Below, piece after piece: positions 15,954 through 25,372 of a stretch of DNA of 64,000 nt. The DNA is from Nitrospira sp. CR1.2 (GTDB lineage Bacteria; Nitrospirota; Nitrospiria; Nitrospirales; Nitrospiraceae): contig WIAG01000006.1 of the NCBI GenBank assembly GCA_014055495.1, forward strand, positions 1 through 64,000. The letters run 5' to 3'. How positions within the stretch are numbered: position 1 is the stretch's first letter; each line of letters begins with the position of its first letter. Under the pieces are notes generated by a model. It was not told where the DNA came from and ran no database searches. It saw only the letters and a list, made by a program, of their open reading frames with translations. A program made the translations under genes and the position numbers.

Positions 15954-17493
15954 CGCCTCCTTCTTCCATTCGCCCAAACGTCACGCCCTGCGCTAACGGT
16001 AGCTCCGTTCCCCAATTGATTGTCGTCGTCTGCCGCCGCATATACGCTTTCCAGGCATCGGATCCGGCCTCGCGCCCGCCCCCGGTAGCCTTCTCTCCGC
16101 CGAAGGCCCCACCAATTTCCGCGCCTGAGGTGCCGAGATTGATATTCGCGATTCCGCAGTCACTCCCCATAGCCGACAAGAAGGTCTCACTATGGCGAAG
16201 GTGCTGGGTAAAGAGGGCGGACGATAGCCCTTGCGGAACCGCATTGTGCATGTGGATGGCTTCATCCAGCGTTCGAAAGGTCATCACATAGAGAATCGGC
16301 GCAAACGTTTCTTGCTGGACAATGTCCCAATCATGTTGAGCGCGCACGATCGTTGGCTCAACAAAATGCCCGGGGCCCGGCAACACACGTCCCCCGAAAA
16401 GAATCTCCCCGCCGGCCAGGATCACCGCCTCGAGCGCCGCTTGATACCTCGCAACTGCGTGCGCATCGATCAACGGTCCCATCAAGACCTCGGGCGTCAG
16501 GGGATCGCCGATTCTCACCTGGGCATAGGCCGCTCGGAGTCGAGACACCAACTGCTCATACTGCGACTCGTGCACGATCACGCGTCTCGTACTCGTGCAA
16601 CGCTGCCCCGCTGTCCCGACCGCGCCGAAGAGAATCGCGCGTGTAGCCAACTCCAGATCTGCCGTCTCATCCACAATCAGGGCATTATTGCCGCTTAATT
16701 CCAACAGGCTGCGGCCCAGGCGACGCCCTACTACTTCCGCCACATGCCGGCCCACCGGCACCGACCCGGTAAATGAGATCAAGGGAAGTCGCTCGTCACG
16801 AATCATCCGATCGGCGAGGTCGATCTGATCCGTGGTGAGCAGCTGGAAGACCCCGGGGTACCCGGCGTCTTCCAGCACACGACTGCAAAGATGCTGCACG
16901 GCCAGCGCACAGAGCGGGGCCTTCGGCGAGGGCTTCCAGAGAACCGTGTTACCGGCGACGGCGGCGATGAACGCATTCCAGGCCCAGACGGCAACGGGAA
17001 AATTAAACGCGGTGATCACCCCCACGACACCCAGGGGATGCCATTGTTCGTACATCCGGTGGCGAGGACGCTCCGAATGCATGGTCTGCCCGTACAACAT
17101 TCGGGAGAGCCCCACCGCAAAGTCCGCCATATCGATCATCTCCTGGACTTCGCCGTCACCCTCGGCTTTGATCTTCCCCACTTCCAGGGACACGAGAGTC
17201 CCCAGTGCATCTTTGTGTTCCCTTAGCGCCTGCCCAATCAGACGAATCACCTCGCCTCGCTTGGGAGCCGGCACCTGCCTCCACGAGGCCTGCCGTTGGC
17301 ACAGACTGTCGACGAACATGGTGTAGTCTGCGTCGGAGCAACCAGAGACATGGCCCAATACCGTGCCATTCGACGGATTTCGTGACTCCACCACTCCCGC
17401 ACCCGCCGTAACGGTCCACGCGGGCGAGGAGAGACACCCTCCCGGCTGATCCTGCGACAATCCTAATGACCTGAACAGTTCCGCCGTTGTCAT
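15934..17493 (-). CDS. ALDH7-type aldehyde dehydrogenase (aminoadipate semialdehyde dehydrogenase-like)
   Basis: 519 residues of the NAD-dependent aldehyde dehydrogenase fold. Signatures include ITAFNFPVAVWAWNAF, the active-site Glu in LLELSGNNA, the catalytic Cys near residue 299 in GQRCTSTRR, and the very characteristic GAEIGGAFGGEKATGGGREA, which marks the ALDH7/antiquitin group. Antiquitin oxidises alpha-aminoadipate semialdehyde to aminoadipate. The gene upstream encodes a saccharopine dehydrogenase family protein ending seven bases before it, and the gene downstream is a VOC/DUF1338-like protein, so a lysine/aminoadipate pathway is likely. Other aldehydes cannot be excluded. Confidence 0.9.
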   Translation of the reverse strand: MTTAELFRSLGLSQDQPGGCLSSPAWTVTAGAGVVESRNPSNGTVLGHVSGCSDADYTMFVDSLCQRQASWRQVPAPKRGEVIRLIGQALREHKDALGTLVSLEVGKIKAEGDGEVQEMIDMADFAVGLSRMLYGQTMHSERPRHRMYEQWHPLGVVGVITAFNFPVAVWAWNAFIAAVAGNTVLWKPSPKAPLCALAVQHLCSRVLEDAGYPGVFQLLTTDQIDLADRMIRDERLPLISFTGSVPVGRHVAEVVGRRLGRSLLELSGNNALIVDETADLELATRAILFGAVGTAGQRCTSTRRVIVHESQYEQLVSRLRAAYAQVRIGDPLTPEVLMGPLIDAHAVARYQAALEAVILAGGEILFGGRVLPGPGHFVEPTIVRAQHDWDIVQQETFAPILYVMTFRTLDEAIHMHNAVPQGLSSALFTQHLRHSETFLSAMGSDCGIANINLGTSGAEIGGAFGGEKATGGGREAGSDAWKAYMRRQTTTINWGTELPLAQGVTFGRMEEGGDDGASH

Positions 17494-17499
17494 GATCCG

Positions 17500-18591
17500 T
17501 CAGGAACGAAAGCACTCTCCAAAGCGATTGTCCAACACATCCTGCAGGGGGACATCTTCTTGTCTCACAAAGCCACGATAGTCCGATGGACTTGCCAGGA
17601 CAAGATCGGCGACACAACACAACGACGAGGCAGTAGTCACTTGAATCGCGGACCAGAGCCGCCCCATCAGGATCCGTGGATAGACCTTCTTGACGTAGGT
17701 TTCCTCGAATAGCTCACCCTGCCGGGTCCCGGTCACCGAAGCATAGATCAAGACGACGTCTTGATATGTCTGCGGAATCGCTCGTTCCAGAATGCGTTTC
17801 AGCGTGTCCCGATCCTCGTTCAGTTTCAGATCGTTCATAAGAAATTGAATTTTTTCGCAATGGCCCGGATACCGCAATGTCTTATAGTTCATGGTGCGGA
17901 CCCGTCCCCGATAGGTATCCGCCAGCGTCCCGAGCCCGCCGGATGTATTGAACGCTTCGTACAACAGCCCATCCAACTCAATGGTTTCGTATCCTTCCAG
18001 GGGTTGCAGCCGAACTTCCTGCCCACCCTCGATGCCGACACAGGGGTTCCCATACTCATTCAGGAGCCCGTCTGTGGACCATGTGAGGGAGTATTTCAAC
18101 GCATTGCTCGGATGAACCGGCAGCGCGCCGACACGCATCTTCACATGGTCGATAGAATCGAAGCGGCCAATCAGATCGTTGGTCACGATACTGATAAACC
18201 CAGGCGCCAAACCGCATTGCGGCATGAAGGCCCGATCAGCCCCTTCGCTGATTACCTTCACGCGCTCCGTCACGGCCACGTCCTCAGTCAGGTCAAAATA
18301 GTGCAGGCGATGAGCCCGTGCGAGTTCCGCAACCGCTGGATTGTGGAAATAGGGAAGCCCGGAGAGAACGGCATCAAACCGATGGGAGGTCACATAGGCT
18401 TCAACCGACGCGACCCGACGCACATCCAAGGCACAGGGGGTGACCGTGGAGAGCGCCAATTCATCGATCAGCCGTTTTGGGGCATCCAGGGTCAAATCGG
18501 CCAGGTGAACCTGATATTGCCCCTTGGTCGCCAAGAGCGCTGCAACCAGCGATCCAATTTTTCCGGCCCCGAGCACAAGTACGTGAGGCAT
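17500..18591 (-). CDS. saccharopine dehydrogenase family protein
   Basis: 363 residues. The N-terminus is a Rossmann NAD(P) motif, VLVLGAGKIGSLVAALLA, followed by GLPYFHNPAVAELA and FMPQCGLAPGFISIV, all typical of the saccharopine dehydrogenase/reductase family (LYS9-like C-terminal part: ALKYSLTWSTDGLLNEY). Family enzymes cleave saccharopine to glutamate and aminoadipate semialdehyde or run in reverse. The next gene encodes an aminoadipate-semialdehyde-type dehydrogenase, strongly supporting this reaction. A GAGGT site precedes the ATG. No lysine-ketoglutarate reductase domain or gene is visible nearby, so the source of saccharopine is unclear. Confidence 0.88.
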   Translation of the reverse strand: MPHVLVLGAGKIGSLVAALLATKGQYQVHLADLTLDAPKRLIDELALSTVTPCALDVRRVASVEAYVTSHRFDAVLSGLPYFHNPAVAELARAHRLHYFDLTEDVAVTERVKVISEGADRAFMPQCGLAPGFISIVTNDLIGRFDSIDHVKMRVGALPVHPSNALKYSLTWSTDGLLNEYGNPCVGIEGGQEVRLQPLEGYETIELDGLLYEAFNTSGGLGTLADTYRGRVRTMNYKTLRYPGHCEKIQFLMNDLKLNEDRDTLKRILERAIPQTYQDVVLIYASVTGTRQGELFEETYVKKVYPRILMGRLWSAIQVTTASSLCCVADLVLASPSDYRGFVRQEDVPLQDVLDNRFGECFRS

Positions 18592-18716
18592 TCAGCACCT
18601 CACAGTCATTATACTCTTCCAAGGAAAAAGCACGAGGGGGTCCGAGCGCAAATCACGAAACAATCAGAGCCCTGGCGAGGGGACCGGTGCACGACACTTG
18701 AGTGGAAGTCTATGGA

Positions 18717-19502
18717 CTAGGACGAAGCCAGACGGGAACGGGAAGGATTAATGAGGGGAGACGGCTTTGACGAGGCCCGCAGGGGCTGACTCTCCATCGC
18801 CTCAAACAGCAGACAACACTTGAGGCGGCCACACACGCCCAGCAACTTGGGATCGTCGACCGGAAGCCCCAAGACTCGTGCCTGCTTCACCGTCACCGGC
18901 TTGACCTCTGTCAGAAATGCTGCGCAACACAACACGAGTCCGCAGGTATCAATTCCGCCCAATCGACTTGCCTCGTCACGCACGCCCACTTGACGCATTT
19001 CAATGCGTCCTCCGAACCGGCGCGCGAGCACACGAACCAGCTCGCGAAAATCGATGCGATCATCGGCGGTATAGACAAAGGTCATCTGCCGGCGATGAAA
19101 GGAGCAGAACACCTCGACCAGCTTCATCCTGAGCCCAAGCGCTGCCGCCTGCTCCCGGCAGGCCCTCATGCCTTCCGACGCCAGCCGCTCATACCGGTCG
19201 ATGGTGGCCACATCTTCCGGGGTGGCTTTCCTCACGATCGGCTGCATTACGCGCATGGGCGGGACAAACGGCGTCACCTGCGGAACCCCGTAGACCACAC
19301 CGTAGGTCAACTCGCCGGCAACATCGAGCAACACGCGATCTCCGGCTGCCAACGCTGCCTCTCCGGCATCGAACTTCTTGACCTCGCCTCGGTCACGAAT
19401 CTTTACCCCCACGATCCGCACGACCGAGGGATAGGGAGTTGCCAGTTCCTGTGCGAGCAGTTTGTCGACCATGGGCGGATGATACACCATCCACGCGTGC
19501 AA
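18717..19502 (-). CDS. PSP1 domain protein, RicT/YaaT-like
   Basis: 261 residues. The C-terminal half is a clear PSP1 domain: GGIDTCGLVLCCAAFL, VTVKQARVLGLPVDDPK and GVCGRLKCCL, with the paired cysteines known in Bacillus RicT to help bind Fe-S clusters. In Bacillus, RicT is part of the Y-complex that affects RNase Y and mRNA processing. The start is uncertain: TTG 19502 has a GAGG site seven bases upstream, while ATG 19490 and 19472 lack one. The last 25 residues are Ser/Pro/Arg-rich and poorly structured. The domain call is firm; function in this organism is inferred. Confidence 0.85.
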   Translation of the reverse strand: MHAWMVYHPPMVDKLLAQELATPYPSVVRIVGVKIRDRGEVKKFDAGEAALAAGDRVLLDVAGELTYGVVYGVPQVTPFVPPMRVMQPIVRKATPEDVATIDRYERLASEGMRACREQAAALGLRMKLVEVFCSFHRRQMTFVYTADDRIDFRELVRVLARRFGGRIEMRQVGVRDEASRLGGIDTCGLVLCCAAFLTEVKPVTVKQARVLGLPVDDPKLLGVCGRLKCCLLFEAMESQPLRASSKPSPLINPSRSRLASS

Positions 19503-19709
19503 TTGAAATCCTCAAGCCCCTCCCTTCCGAATCCGACATGGCTCAGTCCCACCGGATCGCTCAATGAGGCCCCTCTCGACCGCAATCACGTAACCACCTG
19601 ATATTGCATGCTATTTAAACTGGGGAGCGCAAAAGGGAAATGTGTTAGGCTATTTCGGGTGCAGAAACAGGGCGCATCAGCGCCCATTGAGAAGGCAGCG
19701 AGGACTACG

Positions 19710-19955
19710 GTGCGAATACCAAATAAAGTCGTTCTTCCATTCGGCTATCACATCATGATCCGCCAGGTCACCGACTCTGAGATGGATCGGCAAGATGCGA
19801 ACGCGGACGGCATTTGGGACAACGAAGCCAAAGTCATCTACATCCGCAAGCGGCTTCCTGTCACGCGCCGACGATATATCCTTGCCCATGAGCTCGGACA
19901 TGCGTGGTTGGACTGGCAACACCGCTACCTGGATGACGGAAAGGCGCGCAGCTAG
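19710..19955 (+). CDS. small HExxH metalloprotease-like protein (ImmA/IrrE-like)
   Basis: About 81 residues from a GTG start with a GCGAGG site upstream; the frame is open further to 19608. The key feature is AHELGHAWLDWQH, a zinc-protease HExxH motif in a helix, preceded by VIYIRKRLPVTRRRYI. This arrangement matches the core of ImmA/IrrE-type or other M78-like peptidases, but no third zinc ligand domain follows and the protein is very short. It could be a minimal peptidase, a truncated one or a domain fragment. No adjacent repressor or mobile element is seen. Confidence 0.6.
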   Translation: MRIPNKVVLPFGYHIMIRQVTDSEMDRQDANADGIWDNEAKVIYIRKRLPVTRRRYILAHELGHAWLDWQHRYLDDGKARS

Positions 19956-20010
19956 TCCCTGAGACGGCGAACCCGGCGCTCCTCCGTGAGTCAGCCGCTA
20001 CGAACCCCTA

Positions 20011-20493
20011 TCAGTGGGCGCGGCCCCTCCCAAGGCGAGTCACCTGATCCCACTCTGTGGCTCGCACCGGCTGAACCGACAGGCGTGACCCCTTCCTCAG
20101 CAACTCCATCCCCTTGAGCCTGGGCTGCCCTCGCAGCACATCAAGCGAAAGCGGCGTCTCGAACTTGTGAACAAACCGGACGTCCACAACATCCCAACGC
20201 GGTTGCTCAGGCCTACTGCCTGGATCGTAGTGCGGATCCTGTGGATTGAACTGGGTCGCATCGGGATAGGCAGTCTTCACCACCTCAGCAATTCCGACCA
20301 CAGACGGAGGATTGGCATTGCTATGGTAAAACAGCACCTGGTCTCCCGGCTGCATCGCGCGCATGAAGTTACGCGCCTGATAGTTCCGCACTCCGTCCCA
20401 CGACGTCGTGCGGTTCGGCAAACGGGCCAGATCGTCGATGGAAAACACGTCAGGCTCCGACTTCATCAACCAATACTGACGCCCCCCGGCCAT
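20011..20493 (-). CDS. EVE domain protein
   Basis: 160 residues. The N-terminus YWLMKSEPDVFSIDDL and the motif WDGVRNYQARNFM, then PGDQVLFYHSNAN and VVGIAEVV, are diagnostic of the EVE domain (THYN1-type). EVE belongs to the PUA-like fold and is thought to recognise modified bases in DNA or RNA. The ATG at 20493 is chosen because an AGGAGG site lies five bases before it; a TTG three bases upstream is less likely. It is divergent from the YdcF-like gene. Its target base is unknown. Confidence 0.92.
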   Translation of the reverse strand: MAGGRQYWLMKSEPDVFSIDDLARLPNRTTSWDGVRNYQARNFMRAMQPGDQVLFYHSNANPPSVVGIAEVVKTAYPDATQFNPQDPHYDPGSRPEQPRWDVVDVRFVHKFETPLSLDVLRGQPRLKGMELLRKGSRLSVQPVRATEWDQVTRLGRGRAH

Positions 20494-20572
20494 CAAATCC
20501 TCCTCACTGCTTGGTGTCTCTACTGCCTCCGTGTATGCTGAACCTCTGCCGGTCAGTCAACTGGGAGTGGTT

Positions 20573-21385
20573 ATGGACCTGACACCCCTGTGGTATGGCG
20601 TGTATAAGGCTTCGAAATATGTCCTGTATCCTCTGTCGTGGATCGTCGTGACAGGACTCTTCACCCTGCTCTTCGCCTGCCTCCCGATCACACCCAGACG
20701 GACGACCTGGGTCAGGCGCTGCGCCTTCTCCACCCTGCTGCTCCTGCTCCTCACCTCAACTCCGATGCTGGCCACAACCTACATCGGAGTCCTCGAATCC
20801 GGGCACCCACCGTTCAAACCGGTTGCCGGATCGAACTTTGACGCCATCGTCGTCCTGGCTGGTGGGATCTATCACAAAGGATCACTGCGGCCATCGGACG
20901 AAGCCAAGGACGCATCCCGCCAACGCACCGCCTGCGGGGCCCAATTGTGGCATCAGGGCCTGGCTCCCACGCTGCTGCTCACGGGAGGTGATGCCACCAT
21001 CTCCCGAGCCGGTCCCTCCGAAGCCAGCGAGATGAAACGATGGGCCCTCCGCCTCGGCATCCCCGAATCTGTCCTGGTGCTCGAGGAGAAATCTCGCACA
21101 ACCTACGAGAACGCGCTCGAAACCAAGGCCCTGCTTGGACCGGCACGCATCCTGCTGGTCACCGCCGCCTACCATATACCTCGCGCCGCGGGCCTGTTTG
21201 AGAAGCAGGGTCTTGTGGTCACGCCGGTTGCCTGCGGATTTCAAGCACAGCACCGGCCGCGCGAAGCATGGGCCAGGGCGACGTTCTACGATTTCATTCC
21301 CACCGTCAACGCCCTATTGCTCACCACGCAGGCCGTCGACGAGGTGATCGGCATCCTCGTCTATTGGATCGCCGGGAAATGGTGA
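20573..21385 (+). CDS. YdcF/ElyC-like DUF218 membrane protein
   Basis: About 270 residues. Two membrane helices lie near the N-terminus (about 20-38 and 50-68), followed by a DUF218 domain: FDAIVVLAGG, LLLTGGDA, VLVLEEKSRTTYENA and ILLVTAAYHIPRA. This matches YdcF/SanA/ElyC proteins, which act at the inner membrane and affect envelope integrity; ElyC influences peptidoglycan/ECA lipid-carrier balance in E. coli. The start at 20573 (MDLTPLWY) with GGGAG upstream is preferred to 20531. Substrate is unknown. Confidence 0.86.
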   Translation: MDLTPLWYGVYKASKYVLYPLSWIVVTGLFTLLFACLPITPRRTTWVRRCAFSTLLLLLLTSTPMLATTYIGVLESGHPPFKPVAGSNFDAIVVLAGGIYHKGSLRPSDEAKDASRQRTACGAQLWHQGLAPTLLLTGGDATISRAGPSEASEMKRWALRLGIPESVLVLEEKSRTTYENALETKALLGPARILLVTAAYHIPRAAGLFEKQGLVVTPVACGFQAQHRPREAWARATFYDFIPTVNALLLTTQAVDEVIGILVYWIAGKW

Positions 21386-21422
21386 GTCCGGCGACGGCCG
21401 GACGACCACCGGTCGGCCGCGC

Positions 21423-21794
21423 TCATTCCGCGGGTGAGTCCCCTTCGAGATACCCGAGAAGCGCCGCGTAGGTCAGTTCCCGGATTCTGGCCTTGGAGGA
21501 GCCCGGCTGACCGAGGCTCGTCTCCAGCCACACGTGGTCCATCACGTGACTGCGGGCCTCGTTACAACGACACCACATCTCATGCAGAAACTCCAACGGC
21601 ATACCGACCTGGACACCCTCCGACTCGATGCGGTCGTCTAAGATCGCTAACAAATCGGCAATGGCATGGTCAGGTTGATACGGCGGCGTCGAAAAGCCGA
21701 AGGCCTGGTGAGCAGAAGTTTCCTGTCTGGCCTGCTCGACCAAATCCCCCATATACTCCTTCAATAACCCGATGATATGACCGGAGACGCGCAT
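21423..21794 (-). CDS. hypothetical protein
   Basis: About 123 residues, helical, soluble, not recognised. Sequence includes GLLKEYMGDLVEQARQET and LEFLHEMWCRCNEARSHVM; no known motif. The frame is open to a GTG at 21842, which would add 16 residues; ATG 21794 seems more likely. It is convergent with the YdcF-like gene and divergent from a YkgJ-type gene. Kept as a gene on length and composition only. Confidence 0.55.
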   Translation of the reverse strand: MRVSGHIIGLLKEYMGDLVEQARQETSAHQAFGFSTPPYQPDHAIADLLAILDDRIESEGVQVGMPLEFLHEMWCRCNEARSHVMDHVWLETSLGQPGSSKARIRELTYAALLGYLEGDSPAE

Positions 21795-21948
21795 CGACAA
21801 CAGAGTATCCCCAACGATCCATGGGGAGCAAGTCCGGCACACCGCGCGGTTGACCCTCGATTCCAGGGTTCTCTATGATAGGCGCCAGCAGAATGGAATT
21901 GGGGTTCGCCGCTCACCACCTCGACGACGACAGTCGGACACCGCGTCC

Positions 21949-22746
21949 ATGAGCAATCAATCCCTGGTGGAACACTTTGAGATTTCCCTGCACACTCCCT
22001 GTGGGGAGGTGTCCACGGCTGTGGGGGTCCCCACGAGTTTCGTGCCGGTCACCGCCATTCTCCCCCTCATGCGGAGTCTCGGCGAGGAGGTGCAGGCGCT
22101 GGAACTGACTCGTGTACGACAGAGCGGCCACACCGTGTCCTGCCACAAAGGATGCGCGGCCTGTTGCCGCATGCTGGTCCCGATGTCAGCGCCTGAAGCA
22201 TTTGCCCTCGCCTACAGGATTGAGCAGCTGGAACAACCAGAACGTAACCGCCTGCTCGCCAAACTCGACCTGACGCAACAACAGCTGGCACGAGCCGGGC
22301 TACTGCCACAGCTCTCCGCCCTGGCCGAGTCTGCTGATCCTCCGAGCGACGAAGCGATTGAGCCGGTGAATAGGGCCTACTATGCCCTCCGTATGCCGTG
22401 CCCGTTTCTGGAGAATGAAGCCTGCAGCATTTATGATGACCGCCCCGCCGCCTGCCGGGAACTCGCGGTCACATCGCCGGCCACAGACTGCCAGAACATG
22501 ACGAGCCACACCATCCGACCGGTGCCCGTAGCCCTTCGGATCGGCACAGCCCTGAGCCTTCTCTGGGCGGACCTGACCGGAACGGCACCCCGGCTGATTC
22601 CACTCCCTCTCGCCGTGACATGGGCGAAACAGCATCACGCTGAGCATGCTCGCCGATGGGCAGGAACGGAGATATTCGAGAAGGCCCTCGATAAAGTCTG
22701 GCGGTACCTGAGTCAGGAGAAGGCCCGCCGCAGCAGTGACGAATAG
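21949..22746 (+). CDS. YkgJ-type cysteine-cluster protein
   Basis: About 265 residues. The N-terminal half holds SCHKGCAACCRMLVPMS (CxxGCxxCC), and the centre has CPFLENEACSIYDDRPAACRE, together the YkgJ/UPF0153 pattern of eight conserved cysteines thought to bind an Fe-S cluster or zinc. The C-terminal 80 residues are extra and helical. The ATG at 21949 lacks an obvious ribosome-binding site; an upstream Arg-rich extension to 21850 looks unlike protein. Function unknown. It is a second, longer member of the family found at 9249. Confidence 0.8.
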   Translation: MSNQSLVEHFEISLHTPCGEVSTAVGVPTSFVPVTAILPLMRSLGEEVQALELTRVRQSGHTVSCHKGCAACCRMLVPMSAPEAFALAYRIEQLEQPERNRLLAKLDLTQQQLARAGLLPQLSALAESADPPSDEAIEPVNRAYYALRMPCPFLENEACSIYDDRPAACRELAVTSPATDCQNMTSHTIRPVPVALRIGTALSLLWADLTGTAPRLIPLPLAVTWAKQHHAEHARRWAGTEIFEKALDKVWRYLSQEKARRSSDE

Positions 22747-22854
22747 GGCGACAGGTTTGAATGTTGTGCGATGAGTGGTAATGACTGAGTGAGCCGTGCT
22801 GTACTCTACAGATAAATCGGAGTTCGACGCTCACGACTTTCAGAAGGAGGATGA

Positions 22855-23475
22855 ATGCAGAACCCCGTGATTGTATGCCTGGATCTTGAGGGCGTGCTGG
22901 TTCCTGAAATTTGGGTCAACTTTGCCGTCAAGACCGGCATCGATGAACTCAAGATTACGACGCGTGAAATGCCGGACTATGACGCGCTCATGACTCGCCG
23001 CTTGAACATTCTGGCTCAGCACGGGTTCACGCTCGCCGATATTCAATCCGTCATCGATGCCATGGGCCCGATGGAAGGAGCCGCCGACTTCGTCGCCTGG
23101 CTGCGTGAACGTGCTCAAGTCATTATCTTGTCCGATACCTTCTACGAGTTCGCTCTCCCGTTGATGCGGCAACTGGGCTACCCCACGATTTTCTGTAACC
23201 AGCTGGAGATCGGAACCAATGGCCGCATCGTCAATTACAAGCTCCGCCAGCCCAACCAGAAAAAACACGCGGTCGCCGCGCTGAAGAACCTCAATTTCCA
23301 CGTGATGGCGGCAGGAGATGCCTATAACGACACCGCGATGTTGGGCGAAGCCCATGCCGGGTTCTTCTTCCGTCCCCCGGACCATCTTCCAAAGGAGTTT
23401 CCACAATTTCCAGTGACGAGGACCTATGCCGAGTTGCAGGAACAGTTTCGGAAAGCGGGGGGACTGAAAGCCTAG
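22855..23475 (+). CDS. thrH: phosphoserine phosphatase / homoserine phosphotransferase ThrH
   Basis: 206 residues, HAD superfamily. The start MQNPVIVCLDLEGVLVPEIW carries the ThrH-specific LDLEGVLVPEIW motif (nucleophile Asp10), followed by ILSDTFYEFALPLMRQLGYP and AAGDAYNDTAMLGEAHAGFF, nearly colinear with Pseudomonas ThrH. It dephosphorylates phosphoserine and can move the phosphate to homoserine, linking serine and threonine synthesis. An AGAAGGAGG site precedes the ATG. It is monocistronic and convergent with recQ. Confidence 0.94.
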   Translation: MQNPVIVCLDLEGVLVPEIWVNFAVKTGIDELKITTREMPDYDALMTRRLNILAQHGFTLADIQSVIDAMGPMEGAADFVAWLRERAQVIILSDTFYEFALPLMRQLGYPTIFCNQLEIGTNGRIVNYKLRQPNQKKHAVAALKNLNFHVMAAGDAYNDTAMLGEAHAGFFFRPPDHLPKEFPQFPVTRTYAELQEQFRKAGGLKA

Positions 23476-23521
23476 AGCACGAGGGCGCCATAGGGAAGGA
23501 CAGGACAGAACCGACACCGGC

Positions 23522-25372
23522 CTACCCCGGCTCAGGATTCACCACGTTCAGCACTCGGCGACCATATCGCTCCACCTTGACCTCGCCGATGCCGGATATC
23601 TCCCGTAAGGCACTGAGCGTCATAGGCCGATGCCCGGCGATCGTGCGAAGGGTCTTGTCGTGGAAGATCACAAAGGGCGCAACGCCTTCTTCCTCGGCCA
23701 GTTCTTTCCGCAGCTGGCGCAGACGTTCAAAGAGTTGCGGATCGACAGATGAGGTGATGGAGCTGTCTTGACCATTGACTCTCGGCGCGAGACTCGATGC
23801 GGTCGCAGACTCGCCCCCCTGACTCACCGCGACAGAGCTGAGGCTTTTCAGCACGTCACGCCCGCTGCGAGTCAGATCTAACGTGGGATATTCCAGGCCT
23901 TCCACCTCTAGATGACCCGAATCAATGAGGGCTTTCACGAGGCGAGTCAGCGCCGTCTTTGTCCTGGCCTGATACATGCCATACCCCGGACAGTCTTCTG
24001 CACCATGGGCCAGCAAGGTTTTTAAACGGCTTCCGCGAAGTATCTCCACGATTCGAGTGATCCCGAATCTCCCCCCGCACCAAGCGACTGCAGCAAGAAC
24101 GGCCTTCGCGCACGCAGCCTCATCGTCGGCAACAGCCGCCCGAACCGGCCGGACGACGACACAACGATCGCACAGCCCGCAGGGCCCGAAAGCTCCTTCG
24201 GCCTCATCACTGAAATATTCAAGGATGGCGAGCTGACGGCAGGTCTGTACCGATACATAGTCCAACATATCCTGCAGCAAGGTCTTCATGCGCTCCACAC
24301 GCGCCGCACTACTCGACTCCTTCGCCGCCTGCTGGATGAAATACTCCTGCGTGGCCACATCCCGCTCATGAAACAGCAACAGGCAGGAGGCAGGCTGTCC
24401 GTCACGCCCGGCCCGCCCGACTTCCTGATAGTAAGCCTCCAGGCTTCCAGGAACGTCGAAATGGACGACCAGCCGGACATCCGACTTATCGATCCCCATC
24501 CCGAACGCATTGGTCGCTGCCAGAACACGCAGCGGCCCGGCGCAAAACCGGTCATGGACCACCCGCCGTTCCTCATCAGACAACCCGGCATGATAGTACC
24601 CGACAGAAGAGTCAGACCGCCCGAGACACGTGGCCACCTCTTCCACTGCGCGGCGGGTGGCACAATAGACCAAAATCGTCCCTGTCTCGCACTCGCGCAC
24701 CATACGCTCCAGCACCGCCAACTTCTCCTGTCGCGAACGGCAGAGACGAACCGAGAGGGCGAGGTTGGGGCGACGAAACCCCGTGACCAGTCGAAGCGGG
24801 TCCTGGAGGGAGAGTCGCTCGCAAAGATCCGCCTGTACACGCGCAGTGGCCGTGGCGGTTAAGGCCAGGCATGGCGGATTTTCAAGCTCGCGGCGGAGCC
24901 GGCCGATGTTCAGATAATCCGGCCGAAAATCATGTCCCCACTGAGAAATACAATGGGCCTCGTCCACGACCAACAAAGACACCCACAAGGATCGCAAGAG
25001 GCGAAGGAAGCGTTCATGCTGCATCCGCTCAGGAGCCAGGTAGAGCAACTGCAGGCGCCGCAGCTTGAGATGGAGCACCACCCGATCCCGTTCCTGCTCG
25101 GTGAGCCCGGAATGAAATGCCGACGCGGCAATATTGCGGGCCTTCAACGCGTTCATCTGATCCTGCATCAGGGCAATCAAGGGGGAGATGACCAGGGTGA
25201 GCCCGGGTAGAATTGTCGCCGGCAGTTGATAACACAGCGACTTGCCCTGGCCGGTCGGCATCACCGCCATCGCATCACGACGAGACAACACGGCATCGAT
25301 GACCTCGCGCTGGCCAGGACGGAATGCGGAAAACCCGAATTGTTGGGCCAGTTGCCTGGTCAGATCATCCAC
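23522..25372 (-). CDS. recQ: ATP-dependent DNA helicase RecQ
   Basis: 616 residues, the usual RecQ size. Domains in order: SF2 helicase core with Walker A MPTGQGKSLCYQLPA, DEAH box VDEAHCISQWGHDF and motif VI QEVGRAGRDGQ; a zinc-binding segment ending CGLCDRC; an RQC winged helix; and a C-terminal HRDC domain (LFERLRQLRKELAEEE ... EISGIGEVKVERYG). It unwinds DNA in recombination and replication-fork repair. The reading frame is intact. It is convergent with thrH and has no operon partner. Confidence 0.96.
   Translation of the reverse strand: MDDLTRQLAQQFGFSAFRPGQREVIDAVLSRRDAMAVMPTGQGKSLCYQLPATILPGLTLVISPLIALMQDQMNALKARNIAASAFHSGLTEQERDRVVLHLKLRRLQLLYLAPERMQHERFLRLLRSLWVSLLVVDEAHCISQWGHDFRPDYLNIGRLRRELENPPCLALTATATARVQADLCERLSLQDPLRLVTGFRRPNLALSVRLCRSRQEKLAVLERMVRECETGTILVYCATRRAVEEVATCLGRSDSSVGYYHAGLSDEERRVVHDRFCAGPLRVLAATNAFGMGIDKSDVRLVVHFDVPGSLEAYYQEVGRAGRDGQPASCLLLFHERDVATQEYFIQQAAKESSSAARVERMKTLLQDMLDYVSVQTCRQLAILEYFSDEAEGAFGPCGLCDRCVVVRPVRAAVADDEAACAKAVLAAVAWCGGRFGITRIVEILRGSRLKTLLAHGAEDCPGYGMYQARTKTALTRLVKALIDSGHLEVEGLEYPTLDLTRSGRDVLKSLSSVAVSQGGESATASSLAPRVNGQDSSITSSVDPQLFERLRQLRKELAEEEGVAPFVIFHDKTLRTIAGHRPMTLSALREISGIGEVKVERYGRRVLNVVNPEPG

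Noticed and set aside
17761-18720. 319-codon plus-strand ORF
   Set aside because: Lies antisense to the saccharopine dehydrogenase gene, whose motifs are clear; a GC-driven shadow frame.
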